64,000 bases of DNA from Serratia bockelmannii (lineage in GTDB: Bacteria; Pseudomonadota; Gammaproteobacteria; Enterobacterales; Enterobacteriaceae), in NCBI RefSeq assembly GCF_008011855.1, contig NZ_VOUX01000033.1, positions 1,364,001-1,428,000 on the forward strand. Direction: 5' to 3'. A program made the translations under genes and the position numbers. Every line of letters begins with the position of its first letter. The first letter of the stretch is position 1. The notes beneath the pieces are model-generated. The model searched no databases. It was not told the origin of the DNA and saw only the letters and a program-made list of their open reading frames with translations. Below are positions 55,734 through 64,000 of the stretch, one piece after another.

Positions 55734-56603
55734 ATGCACTATTCTCCGGAAGCGCTGCATGCGTTTGTCGAAGCCGCCGCCCTCGGCTCGTTTTCCGCCG
55801 CCGCGCGCAAGCTGCGCAAAAGCCAATCCACCGTCAGCACTGCCATCGCCAATCTGGAGGCCGATCTGGCGCTGACGCTGTTCGATCGCAGCGCGCGCCA
55901 GCCGGTGCTCACCGCCGCTGGCCGCAAGGTACTGGGGCATGTGCAGGCGATCCTCGCGGCCAGCGAACGGCTCGACGCCCTGAGCATTCAGCTGGCGGGC
56001 GAGGTTGAACCGCGCCTGAGCATGGTGTTTTCCGATACCTACCAGCCCAAGCATCACGATCGGTTGATGCAGCTGTTCGAACAGCGCTACCCGGAGATTG
56101 AGCTGGAATGGATGATCGCCGAAGAAGGCGACGTTATCGATCTGCTGCAAAGCGGCCGCGCGCACTTGGGCATGGTGGAAGTGCAAAAAAGTTATCCGCC
56201 GGATATCGCCTTCTCCCGGCTGCCTGAACAGACCGAAATGGGGCTGTTCGTCGCCCATCAGCACCCGCTGGCCCAGGTCGCCGCGCCAACGCCGGAGCAG
56301 CTGTCCAGCATCCGCCAGCTGATCCTGAATACCTACACCGGCGCCGAAGCGGCCAGACAGGGTGGCCTGGTCTGGTCGGCGCCCAGCTATCTGCTGTTGC
56401 TGGAGATGGCGGAACAGGGGTTCGGTTGGGCGGTACTGCCGCACTGGCTGGTGCAACAATACGGCCACGGCAAACTCACCCAGCTGCGGCCGCGCGGCTG
56501 GCCAAAACTGATTTCGGTGGATGCGGTCTGGTCCAAACTGACCCCGCCGGGCCCGGCGGGGTTCTGGATGCTGGATCGCCTGCTGGGCGATACCCTGCCT
56601 TAA
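55734..56603 (+). CDS. LysR family regulator divergent from the PACE exporter
   Basis: 289 residues. The N-terminal winged HTH (~1-62; FVEAAALGSFSAAARKLRKSQSTVSTAIANLEADLALTLFDR) is followed by a PBP2-type effector domain (LSMVFSDTYQPKHHDRLMQLFEQRYPEIELEW, IRQLILNTYTGAEAARQGG). Its start is ~98 bp from the divergent PACE gene, so it is the likely regulator of that gene. Its stop overlaps the convergent ipdC stop. Confidence 0.87.
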   Translation: MHYSPEALHAFVEAAALGSFSAAARKLRKSQSTVSTAIANLEADLALTLFDRSARQPVLTAAGRKVLGHVQAILAASERLDALSIQLAGEVEPRLSMVFSDTYQPKHHDRLMQLFEQRYPEIELEWMIAEEGDVIDLLQSGRAHLGMVEVQKSYPPDIAFSRLPEQTEMGLFVAHQHPLAQVAAPTPEQLSSIRQLILNTYTGAEAARQGGLVWSAPSYLLLLEMAEQGFGWAVLPHWLVQQYGHGKLTQLRPRGWPKLISVDAVWSKLTPPGPAGFWMLDRLLGDTLP

Positions 56604-58261
56604 GCGGCGGCGTTGCGTGCCTGAATGGCGCGTGAGACGGCATCGAGCAGTTCCGGCATGTCCATCTTCGGCAGCATCACTTCGATGAAGGCCAGCCGAT
56701 CGTCGTCCGCTACCTCGCGCAGCGCCTGGCGCAATCCGTCCGGATCGCTGACCCGCAACGCCTTCACCGGCCGCTCGCCGGCCAGCGCCGGCGGCAGCTG
56801 CGTCCAGTTCCAGCGCGCGATGTCGTTGTAACGTTGCTCCGGCCCGTGGATCGCACGCTCGATCGTGTAACCCTGATTATTCAGCACGAAGATCACCGGC
56901 TTAAGCCCGTCGCGCAGCATCGATCCCAGTTCCTGTACGGTCAGCTGCGCAGCGCCGTCGCCGATCAGCAATATTGCCCGCCGCTGCGGTTCAGCGGTCT
57001 GTACGCCGAACGTCGCCGGCAGGGTATAGCCGATCGATCCCCAGAGCGCCTGCACGATCAGGCGGCAGCCACGCGGCAACGTCAACGCCGCCGCGCCGAA
57101 ACAGGCAGTGCCCTGATCGGCCAGCACGATATCCCCGGGCCGCAGGAAATCCTGTATCTGCCGCCAGAAGGCGTGCTGATCCAGCCCTTCCCCATCGGTT
57201 TCCGGCAGCGTCGGGCGGACGATCGGCGGCAACGGCCAGCGTGACGCCAGCGACAGGCTCAGGCGGTGCAGCGCCTGCACCGCCTCGCGCATCGGAATGC
57301 GGCTAAAGCGCTGCCGCCCGACCCAGGCTTCGAACGGTTGAATGTCGATGCATTTTTCCACCGGCAAATGATGCGTGAAACCGGCGGTAATGGTGTCGGT
57401 CAAACGCACGCCGACGTTGATCACCACATCGGCGTTTTCGATAAGCTGTTTCACCGCCGGATCGCTGGCGCCGCCGCAGTAGGTCCCGACAAACCCGGCT
57501 CGGTTCTCATCCAGCACGCCTTTGCCGAGCAGCAGCGTAGCGTGCGGAATGTCGACCGCCTGCAGCCACTCGTCCAGCGCCGCTTCGGCGCCGAAGCGAT
57601 CGGCCAGAAAGTCCGCCAGCAGCGATACCCGCCGCGCCGGCAGCAGCTTTTCGCGCGCTGCGGCGATAAATGCCTGCAATGCGCTGCGCGACAGTTTGGC
57701 CTGACGCAGCATCAGCGGCGCCGGTTTGGCCGACAGCGGCGCTTGTGCGACGTCGCTGGGCAACATCAGGTAAACTGGGCGATGTTCCAGCAAGGCGACG
57801 CCGATCAGGCGGTCTATCTCCACGGCGGCGTTGTCGGCGGTCAGGTCGGCCTGCGCGACGGTCACCTCTTTGGCTATCCGCGCGAAGTGGGTAAAGTCGC
57901 CATCCCCCAGCGAATGGTGCAGCAAATCACCGGCGCGCTGGGCGCGCTGCGCCGGCGTGCCGACCACGTGGATCACCGGCAGGTATTCGGCGTAGCTGCC
58001 GGCCACCCCGTTCAACGCGCTTAGCTCGCCGACGCCAAACGTGGTGAGCAGCGCGGCCGCCGGTTTGCAGCGCGCGTAGCCATCGGCGGCGTAGGCGGCG
58101 TTCAATTCGTTGGCGCAGCCTACCCAGGTGATTTGCGGATGAGCGAGAACATGATCAAGAAATTGCAGGTTGTAATCCCCCGGCACGCCGAAGAAATGAC
58201 GGATGCCGATTTGGGCCAGACGATCGAGAAGATAATCGGCCACCGTATAGGTCTGAGTCAT
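56600..58261 (-). CDS. ipdC: Indolepyruvate/phenylpyruvate decarboxylase
   Basis: 553 residues from the ATG at 58261 (aggtga 5 nt upstream; GTG/ATG codons at 58270 and 58267 are alternatives). ThDP-dependent decarboxylase: the N-terminus (VADYLLDRLAQIGIRHFFGVPGDYN) and catalytic Glu in GCANELNAAYAADGYAR match Enterobacter IpdC. HH of LLHHSLGDGDF and the ThDP/Mg motif GDGAAQLTVQELGSMLRDGLKPVIFVLNNQGYTIE are complete. It decarboxylates indole-3-pyruvate (auxin route) and likely phenylpyruvate. It is divergent from an aldo/keto reductase. Confidence 0.92.
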   Translation of the reverse strand: MTQTYTVADYLLDRLAQIGIRHFFGVPGDYNLQFLDHVLAHPQITWVGCANELNAAYAADGYARCKPAAALLTTFGVGELSALNGVAGSYAEYLPVIHVVGTPAQRAQRAGDLLHHSLGDGDFTHFARIAKEVTVAQADLTADNAAVEIDRLIGVALLEHRPVYLMLPSDVAQAPLSAKPAPLMLRQAKLSRSALQAFIAAAREKLLPARRVSLLADFLADRFGAEAALDEWLQAVDIPHATLLLGKGVLDENRAGFVGTYCGGASDPAVKQLIENADVVINVGVRLTDTITAGFTHHLPVEKCIDIQPFEAWVGRQRFSRIPMREAVQALHRLSLSLASRWPLPPIVRPTLPETDGEGLDQHAFWRQIQDFLRPGDIVLADQGTACFGAAALTLPRGCRLIVQALWGSIGYTLPATFGVQTAEPQRRAILLIGDGAAQLTVQELGSMLRDGLKPVIFVLNNQGYTIERAIHGPEQRYNDIARWNWTQLPPALAGERPVKALRVSDPDGLRQALREVADDDRLAFIEVMLPKMDMPELLDAVSRAIQARNAAA

Positions 58262-58449
58262 GATCATCACCTGTCTGCAGCTGGAGCGATTATCTTAATT
58301 ATCGAAGATGCCGTTCAAATTTCGAACAAACGCTCCGGCATCGAACGGCAACCTGGCGTTACATGCCGGCGCTGTGATCGCTCCCCCGGCAGCGTGGTGT
58401 GGAAACGTATACACTCAAAGCACTTCACCTCTCGCCGACAAGGATAACT

Positions 58450-59439
58450 ATGTCCTACCAAGCCTCCCCTACGCGTTATCAAGATATGGAATACCGGCGC
58501 TGTGGCCGCAGCGGGCTGAAGCTGCCCGCCGTCTCGCTCGGGCTGTGGCACAACTTCGGCGACGCCACGCTGTACGACAACGCCCGCGGCCTGATCCGCT
58601 GCGCCTTCGATCGCGGCATTACCCATTTCGATCTGGCCAATAACTACGGCCCGCCGCCCGGCGCCGCCGAGGAGAACTTTGGCCGCATTCTCAACGCCGA
58701 TCTGCGGGCCTGGCGCGATGAGCTGATCGTCTCATCCAAAGCCGGTTACACCATGTGGCCCGGCCCCTACGGCGATTGGGGCTCGAAAAAGTACCTGGTC
58801 GCCAGCCTCGATCAGAGCCTGAAGCGCATGGGATTGGAGTATGTGGATATCTTTTACCACCACCGGCCGGATCCGGACACGCCGCTGGAAGAAACCATGG
58901 CGGCGCTGGATTTGTTGGTGCGCCAGGGCAAAGCGCTGTATGTCGGCCTGTCCAACTACCCGGCCGAGCGCGCGCGACAGGCGTTCGACATTCTGCAGCG
59001 GCTCGGTACGCCGTGCGTGATCCACCAGCCCAAGTATTCGATGTTGGAACGCACGCCGGAGGCGGAATTGCTGAATACGCTGGCGGAGCATGGCGTCGGC
59101 TCGATCGCCTTCTCGCCGCTGGCGGGCGGCCTGCTGACCGACCGCTACCTGCACGGCGTCCCGCAAGATTCCCGCGCCGCCAGCGGCAGCCGCTTCCTGC
59201 AGCCGGAGCAGTTGACCGACGAGCGGCTGGACAAGGTGCGCCGCCTCGATGCGCTGGCGCGGCAACGCGGGCAGAAGCTGTCGCAGATGGCGCTGGCCTG
59301 GGTGCTGCGCGGCAATCGCGTTACCTCGGTGCTGATCGGCGCCAGTAAGAATGCGCAGATAGAAGACGCGGTGGGCATGCTGGCCAATCGTCACTTCAGT
59401 GAAGAAGAGCTCGCGCAGATCGAGAAAATCTTATTGTAA
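58450..59439 (+). CDS. Aldo/keto reductase (L-glyceraldehyde-3-phosphate reductase/YghZ type)
   Basis: 329 residues from the ATG at 58450 (aagga 5 nt upstream). AKR14-like: substrate loop and catalytic tetrad in DLANNYGPPPGAAEENFG (Asp, Tyr), SSKAGYTMWPGPYGDWGSKKYL (Lys) and IFYHHRPDPDTP (His). NADPH-binding at the C-terminal VLIGASKNAQIED. It is close to E. coli YghZ/GpR, which detoxifies aldehydes such as methylglyoxal and reduces L-G3P. It may reduce the aldehydes that IpdC generates, but that is an inference from their divergent placement. Confidence 0.88.
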   Translation: MSYQASPTRYQDMEYRRCGRSGLKLPAVSLGLWHNFGDATLYDNARGLIRCAFDRGITHFDLANNYGPPPGAAEENFGRILNADLRAWRDELIVSSKAGYTMWPGPYGDWGSKKYLVASLDQSLKRMGLEYVDIFYHHRPDPDTPLEETMAALDLLVRQGKALYVGLSNYPAERARQAFDILQRLGTPCVIHQPKYSMLERTPEAELLNTLAEHGVGSIAFSPLAGGLLTDRYLHGVPQDSRAASGSRFLQPEQLTDERLDKVRRLDALARQRGQKLSQMALAWVLRGNRVTSVLIGASKNAQIEDAVGMLANRHFSEEELAQIEKILL

Positions 59440-59662
59440 TCGTTTACAAATTCCGCCGCTCAATCGAGCGGCGAGACTCCAGAAAAATCTCAAATCTTGG
59501 CCTCCCGCACCGTTTTCAGAGTGGCTCTCAGATTCAACCCTATGCGCTGGCGCTATGATGCCGATATTGCAGCAAAATAACGATAAGGCCGCTTTTTTAA
59601 ACTGATGAACGCGCTTCATAAAGTGACAAACGGCCAAGCCGCGCAAGCGGGAAGGAGAAGCC

Positions 59663-60073
59663 ATGTTTAAACCTCTGCTCTTGGCCGCCATCTTGGCGGC
59701 GACGGTACTGCCCGCCGCACAGCAAGCACACGCCGAAGGGATCAGCATCGATCTGATGCCGGGCGTTTCACTGCGCATCGGCGATCAGGACAATCGCGGC
59801 CGTTACTGGGATGGTTACGACTGGCGCGATCGCGACTGGTGGCAAGGCCATCAGGGGCGCTATCTCGGCGACCGCAGCCGTCGCGGTTACTACTGGGACG
59901 GCTATCGCTGGCGCGACCGCGACTACTGGCGCAAACACTATTACTATCATGAAGGGCGCTATCGTAAATACGACAAGCATTACGATAAGCACCATTGGAA
60001 GAAAGAGAAAAAGCACCACCACGATCATGACCGCGATCGCTGGCGCCGCCACGGCGATGACGACCGCGATTAA
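59663..60073 (+). CDS. ypeC: DUF2502 family periplasmic protein YpeC
   Basis: 136 residues. Signal peptide ~1-25 (MFKPLLLAAILAATVLPAA). The mature part has the core ISIDLMPGVSLRIGDQDN and RYWDGYDWRDRDWW, then a second related repeat (YYWDGYRWRDRDYWR), and a strongly His/Lys/Asp-rich tail (HKKHHHDHDRDR-like) that could bind metals. It lies beside mntH as ypeC does in E. coli. RBS gaagga(g) 7-10 nt upstream. It is paralogous to the 49877-50209 gene. Confidence 0.88.
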   Translation: MFKPLLLAAILAATVLPAAQQAHAEGISIDLMPGVSLRIGDQDNRGRYWDGYDWRDRDWWQGHQGRYLGDRSRRGYYWDGYRWRDRDYWRKHYYYHEGRYRKYDKHYDKHHWKKEKKHHHDHDRDRWRRHGDDDRD

Positions 60074-60080
60074 CGACGAC

Positions 60081-60101
60081 GGGCCGGCGTAATGCCGGCC
60101 C
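60081..60101. terminator. Terminator between ypeC and mntH
   Basis: Stem GGGCCGGC / GCCGGCCC with loop GTAAT, followed by GCGCTATTTT. The genes are convergent. Confidence 0.65.
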
Positions 60102-60114
60102 GCGCTATTTTCGC

Positions 60115-61350
60115 CTACAGCACGCTGCCGATCAGCAGGTAGCCGTTCAATCCCACCACCACCAGTACGATCAGCTTGCCCAGGTTTTGCACCAGCGGGC
60201 CGTTGACCATTTCCCCCATCAGCGCCCGATTACCGGTGAAAGCCAGCAGCGGCACCAGCGCCAGCGCAATGCCGAAGCTGAGCAGCACCTGGCTCAGCAC
60301 CAGAATGCGCGTGGCGTCCATTCCCAGCATGATGACGATAAACGACGGCAGCATGGTCACCGCGCGACGCACCCACAGCGGGATATGGAAATGCACGAAC
60401 CCCTGCATCACCACCTGCCCCGCCAGCGTGCCCACCACGGTGGAAGAAAGACCGGCGGCCACCAGGCTCAGGCCAAACACGGTGGCGGCGGCGTGCCCGA
60501 GCAGCGGTTGCAGCGTCAGATAGGCCACGTCGAGATCGGCGATGCCGCTGTGGCCGCTGAAATGAAACGCGGCGGCGGCAGTGGCCATCATCGCCAGGTT
60601 GACGAAACCGGCGATGGTCATGGCGACGGCGACGTCGACTTTGGTGGCGGCATAGCGCTCCGCCTTATCGTGCTCACCGCCGACTTGGGTAAGCGACGAA
60701 TGCAGGTAGATCACGTGCGGCATAATGGTGGCGCCCAATACCCCGGCGGCCAGAAATACCGCATCGCCGTTGGGCAGATCGGGCAGCGCCATCCCCTTCA
60801 GCAGCGGCGCAAGCTGCGGCTGAGAGAATGCCAGCTCGACGATGTAAGCGGCGGCGACGAACAGCAGCAGGCCGCCAATCACCCGCTCCAGCGGCTTTTG
60901 CCCGCGTTTTTGCAGCATCAAAATTAAAAAGGTGGCGATCCCGGTCAGCACCGCGCCCTGCAACAGGGAAATCCCGAGCAGCAGCTTGAAGCCGATCGCC
61001 GCGCCGATAAACTCGGCCAGGTCGGTCGCCATGGCGATGATCTCCGCCTGCACCCAATAGGCCCACACCGCCGGCCGCGGAAAGCGATCGCGAATGTGCT
61101 CGGCCAGGTTTTTTCCGGTGGCGATGCCCAGCTTGGCAGACAACAGTTGGATCAGCATCGCCATCACGTTGGCCCAGACCACGACCCACAGCAGGCTGTA
61201 GCCGAACGAGGCGCCGGCCTGGATGTTGGTGGCGAAGTTACCGGGATCGATATAGCCGATAGCGGCGATGAAGGCGGGCCCCATCAGCGAGAGTTTGATT
61301 TTTCTGGCGGAGCGACCGGGGGTGGTTTCAACCACGCGACTGTTCAGCAT
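60115..61350 (-). CDS. mntH: Divalent metal cation (Mn2+/Fe2+) transporter MntH
   Basis: 411 residues from the ATG at 61350 (E. coli 412). Nramp family, 11 TM helices. Metal-binding TM1 has [15 protein letters not shown] (DPGN) and TM6 has [10 protein letters not shown] (MPH). It imports Mn2+ (and Fe2+) with protons. It is transcribed alone on the minus strand. The 376-bp divergent region with nupC carries a Fur-like dyad, consistent with Fur repression known for mntH. I could not find an unambiguous MntR box. Confidence 0.96.
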   Translation of the reverse strand: MLNSRVVETTPGRSARKIKLSLMGPAFIAAIGYIDPGNFATNIQAGASFGYSLLWVVVWANVMAMLIQLLSAKLGIATGKNLAEHIRDRFPRPAVWAYWVQAEIIAMATDLAEFIGAAIGFKLLLGISLLQGAVLTGIATFLILMLQKRGQKPLERVIGGLLLFVAAAYIVELAFSQPQLAPLLKGMALPDLPNGDAVFLAAGVLGATIMPHVIYLHSSLTQVGGEHDKAERYAATKVDVAVAMTIAGFVNLAMMATAAAAFHFSGHSGIADLDVAYLTLQPLLGHAAATVFGLSLVAAGLSSTVVGTLAGQVVMQGFVHFHIPLWVRRAVTMLPSFIVIMLGMDATRILVLSQVLLSFGIALALVPLLAFTGNRALMGEMVNGPLVQNLGKLIVLVVVGLNGYLLIGSVL

Positions 61351-61726
61351 ATGTTGAACCCTTACTGAAATTACGTTTATCTCCACTCTATATAAATGAT
61401 AATAATTATCAAGCGCATTTAGAGCGGTAAAACTTATCTCTGTAATAGCCAACATTAATGGTTTTATCGAAGGGTCCGACACCAAGCATGCCGATTTCCG
61501 TGCTTTTGGGATGGGATTTTAGCTGCAATACCCCTGAAAGACAGGTTAGCACAAGAATACGAATTTCCTATCTCTGCGTTAACATCTTGATTTTTATGCT
61601 TTTGCGCAACACTTTAGGAGAATTCCCGCTATGATTTTCCATATTTGCAATAGAAGTCTCGTTTTTAAACGTAGCGTTACATAAAATGACAGCCGAAATT
61701 CAGCCTGCCTCAAATTTGGAGCAAAC
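61351..61726. other. mntH/nupC divergent regulatory region
   Basis: 376 bp. AT-rich, no gene. A Fur-like dyad lies ~50 bp upstream of mntH. The nupC side has a good RBS (ttggag) but I could not define CytR or CRP sites with confidence. Confidence 0.6.
61397..61411 (-). promoter_or_regulatory. Fur-like box upstream of mntH
   Basis: The perfect dyad TGATAATAATTATCA matches two of the three GATAAT elements of the Fur consensus. It is ~47 bp before the mntH ATG, overlapping the expected promoter. Confidence 0.7.
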
Positions 61727-62914
61727 ATGTCCCATATTGCGCACTTTGCGTTGGCGATAGTAGTGGTGGCGATCCTGGCCCTGTTGGTGTGCCGCGATCG
61801 TAAAAGCATCCGCATTCGCTATGTTATTCAATTACTGGTTATCGAAGTACTGCTGGCCTACTTTTTCCTGCATTCGGAAGCGGGTTTGGGCTTCGTAAAA
61901 GGATTCGCCGCGCTGTTTGACAAACTGCTCGGGTTTGCGGGACAAGGGACTGATTTCGTGTTCGGCGGCATGGGCGACAAAGGCCTGGCGTTCTTCTTCC
62001 TGAAGGTGCTGTGCCCGATCGTCTTCATTTCGGCGCTGATCGGTATTCTGCAGTACATCAAAGTGCTGCCTTTCATCATCCGCATTATCGGTACCGTGCT
62101 GTCGAAAGTGAACGGCATGGGCAAGCTGGAGTCGTTCAACGCCGTCAGCTCGCTGATCCTGGGCCAATCCGAAAACTTCATCGCCTACAAGGATATCCTG
62201 GGCAAGATGTCGGAAAAGCGCATGTACACCATGGCGGCAACCGCGATGTCTACGGTGTCCATGTCTATCGTCGGCGCCTACATGACCATGCTGGACGCCA
62301 AGTTCGTGGTGGCGGCACTGGTATTGAACATGTTCAGCACCTTTATCGTGCTGTCGCTGGTCAACCCGTACGACACCAATAAAGAAGAAGAGCTGCATCT
62401 GGGCAATCTGCACGAAGGCCAGAGCTTCTTCGAAATGCTGGGTGAATACATCCTGGCCGGCTTCAAAGTAGCGATTATCGTCGCCGCGATGCTGATTGGT
62501 TTCATCGCCCTGATCGCCGCGCTCAATGGCGTATTCAGCGCTATCTTCGGCCTGAGCTTCCAGGAAATCCTCGGTTACTTCTTCTATCCGTTCGCCTGGA
62601 TCATGGGCATTCCTAAACACGAAGCCCTGCAGGTCGGCAGCATCATGGCGACCAAGCTGGTTTCCAACGAATTCGTGGCCATGATGGAGCTGCAGAAAGT
62701 CTCTGCCGAGCTGTCGCCGCGCAGCCTGGGGATCCTGTCGGTGTTCCTGGTGTCCTTCGCCAACTTCTCTTCCATCGGCATCGTGGCCGGTGCGATCAAG
62801 GGCCTGAACGAACACCAGGGCAACGTGGTGTCGCGCTTTGGTCTGAAGCTGGTGTACGGCTCTACGCTGGTCAGCATCCTGTCCGCTTCCATCGCGGGTC
62901 TGGTGCTGGGCTAA
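61727..62914 (+). CDS. nupC: Nucleoside permease NupC (concentrative nucleoside transporter)
   Basis: 395 residues with about 8-10 TM helices. CNT family, proton-nucleoside symport across the inner membrane. Signatures: [88 protein letters not shown] and [17 protein letters not shown]. It matches E. coli NupC over its length. The RBS tggag is 7 nt before the ATG. A terminator follows 23 nt after the stop. Confidence 0.96.
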   Translation: MSHIAHFALAIVVVAILALLVCRDRKSIRIRYVIQLLVIEVLLAYFFLHSEAGLGFVKGFAALFDKLLGFAGQGTDFVFGGMGDKGLAFFFLKVLCPIVFISALIGILQYIKVLPFIIRIIGTVLSKVNGMGKLESFNAVSSLILGQSENFIAYKDILGKMSEKRMYTMAATAMSTVSMSIVGAYMTMLDAKFVVAALVLNMFSTFIVLSLVNPYDTNKEEELHLGNLHEGQSFFEMLGEYILAGFKVAIIVAAMLIGFIALIAALNGVFSAIFGLSFQEILGYFFYPFAWIMGIPKHEALQVGSIMATKLVSNEFVAMMELQKVSAELSPRSLGILSVFLVSFANFSSIGIVAGAIKGLNEHQGNVVSRFGLKLVYGSTLVSILSASIAGLVLG

Positions 62915-62936
62915 GCCTCGAACCGACGACGATAAC

Positions 62937-62960
62937 AAGGCGCCTGCGGGCGCCTTTTTT
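62937..62960 (+). terminator. nupC terminator
   Basis: Stem AAGGCGCC / GGCGCCTT with loop TGCG-like, followed by TTTT. Confidence 0.88.
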
Positions 62961-62998
62961 ATTGCTTGGCATTCGGCGAAGGATAAATGACGAAAAGC

Positions 62999-63026
62999 AA
63001 AAAGCCGACCCTAAGGTCGGCTTTTT
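62999..63026 (-). terminator. Terminator of the tRNA-Ala operon
   Basis: Stem AAAAGCCGACC / GGTCGGCTTTT with loop CTAA. It lies immediately 3' of the tRNA pair on the minus strand. Confidence 0.88.
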
Positions 63027-63032
63027 AAATGG

Positions 63033-63108
<76 letters not shown>

Positions 63109-63168
63109 ACAAAAGTGGTACGCGTTGACCGGCGTTACGGTATTCCCCAACCTCTCTGAGAAGAAGGT

Positions 63169-63244
<76 letters not shown>

Positions 63245-63552
63245 GTTCCACAATCACTTTGTGCTGTGAACGGGGCGCATAATATGAAACCCATTCAAAG
63301 CTGTCAACGGCTAAATTGAATTACTGAATCAAGCGTTGAAAAAGCCGCCAAATCAGCATCTTTGGCGCCAAAAAATCATCAGTTTGTGCAGAGTTCATCC
63401 ATTTTGCGCGCTACATCTCAAAATAGCAAAAGACCCTGCATATCACGTTGATTTTTAATTAACGGAATGTTAGCGAAATGCGCTTGAGTCGGGCTCCCGA
63501 GCAGCATAGACTGCCCGCGCCATAAACTTTATTACTATAAACCGAGTCCGTC
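63245..63552. other. Region between the tRNA-Ala pair and the FNT gene
   Basis: About 308 bp without a gene: the promoter of the tRNA operon on the minus strand and the promoter of the FNT channel on the plus strand. A half FNR-like TTGAT lies at 63448-63452, which is not enough to claim a site. Confidence 0.5.
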
Positions 63553-64000
63553 ATGTCTTTGCATTCACCAAAAGAAATCGCCGCCCTCGCCGTTCAGGCC
63601 GGGGTAAACAAAAGCCGCGCCCCTCTCGCTAATCTGTTGATTCTGGGCTTTCTCGCCGGCGCCTTTATCGCCACCGGCTTCCTGCTGGATATTCACGTCA
63701 TCGGCACCCTGCCGGCTGAATGGGGCTCTTTCGGCGCCCTGTTGGGCGCCGCGGTCTTCCCTATCGGTTTGATCCTGACCATTCTGGCCGGCGGCGAACT
63801 GCTGACCGGCAACATGATGACCTTGCCGATGGCCTGGTTTGCCCGCGAAATCCCCGCCATCGCCGTGCTGCGCAACTGGTTTTGGGTCACTCTGGCCAAC
63901 CTGGCCGGCAGCGTGGCCGTCGCGTACTTCTTCGGCCATTTGCTGGGCCTGACCGAAGGCGCGTTCTTGCATAAGACGCTGGCGATCGCGCAGGCCAAAG
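63553..64000 (+). CDS. Formate/nitrite transporter family channel (cut by the right edge)
   Basis: About 149 residues are visible from the ATG at 63553, and the gene runs out of the window. FNT features: the N-terminal amphipathic EIAALAVQAGVNKS segment, helix 1 LLILGFLAGAFIATGFLL, the LAGGELLTGNMMTLPMAWFA loop (the LTGN motif and the following helix) and NWFWVTLANLAGSVAVAYFF. It is closer to NirC/FocA-type members than to YfdC, which has an additional acidic tail. It carries formate, nitrite or HS-. The gene can only be named once the rest is seen. Confidence 0.88.
   Translation, partial: MSLHSPKEIAALAVQAGVNKSRAPLANLLILGFLAGAFIATGFLLDIHVIGTLPAEWGSFGALLGAAVFPIGLILTILAGGELLTGNMMTLPMAWFAREIPAIAVLRNWFWVTLANLAGSVAVAYFFGHLLGLTEGAFLHKTLAIAQAK

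Noticed and set aside
59985-60070. His/Lys/Asp-rich low-complexity tract as a possible simple-sequence repeat
   Set aside because: The DNA is not a tandem repeat. The pattern belongs to the encoded YpeC tail.

Overview
The window is a stretch of enterobacterial chromosome, most likely Serratia (marcescens group). The proteins are close to those of E. coli but not identical, GC is high, and gene order follows the E. coli 52-54 min region: fabB-mnmC-yfcL-epmC-yfcA-mepA-aroC-prmB/smrB-sixA-fadJI-yfcZ-fadL-mlaA, yfdC-argW, ypdK/alaC/ypdAB, glk-yfeO, ypeC-mntH-nupC and a tRNA-Ala pair. The genus is an inference from remembered sequences and synteny, not from a search.

Layout. 1-4.6 kb: a cut-off nuclease/phosphatase-fold protein, pepT, ybiR, apbE and a small lipoprotein. 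4.8-20.3 kb: the housekeeping core, with fatty-acid synthesis (fabB), tRNA modification (mnmC), EF-P hydroxylation (epmC), peptidoglycan (mepA), chorismate (aroC), ribosome modification and rescue (prmB, smrB), and aerobic-independent beta-oxidation (fadJ, fadI) with the fatty-acid porin fadL. FadR-type operators are visible at fabB, fadI and fadL. 20.4-28.3 kb: mlaA directly downstream of a complete cytochrome c maturation operon, ccmABCDEFGHI, which is not in this position in E. coli. 28.5-29.6 kb: yfdC and tRNA-Arg(CCT).

29.7-43 kb is the accessory part. It holds a beta-propeller lactonase-like protein and an AT-rich Rob-like AraC regulator beside tRNA-Arg. Next comes a putative envelope-stress module: a three-PAS LuxR-type regulator flanked by an unknown multi-TM protein and a CsbD protein with a membrane anchor, with a shared inverted-repeat motif on both sides. 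After that are a DsdC-like regulator without dsdXA, a DMT exporter between two unknown small proteins, a porin, mltB, a DUF805 protein, a solitary HicB-like protein and two tiny membrane proteins, one a YpdK homologue.

43.4-51.9 kb: cytochrome b561, alaC, a GNAT enzyme, ybiU, then the pyruvate-sensing LytS/LytTR pair pyrSR (ypdAB). A YhjX-type MFS carrier gene lies close by, and its promoter carries direct repeats with a 21-bp period that match the PyrR/YpdB recognition sequence. In E. coli that target gene is unlinked. 51.9-63 kb: glk (with a Cra-like site), yfeO, an Asp/Glu racemase, a PACE efflux protein with divergent LysR regulator, ipdC divergent from an aldo/keto reductase, ypeC, mntH (with a Fur-like box), nupC and two tRNA-Ala(GGC) genes. 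The window ends inside a formate/nitrite-type channel gene. I see no insertion sequence, prophage, CRISPR array or replication origin.
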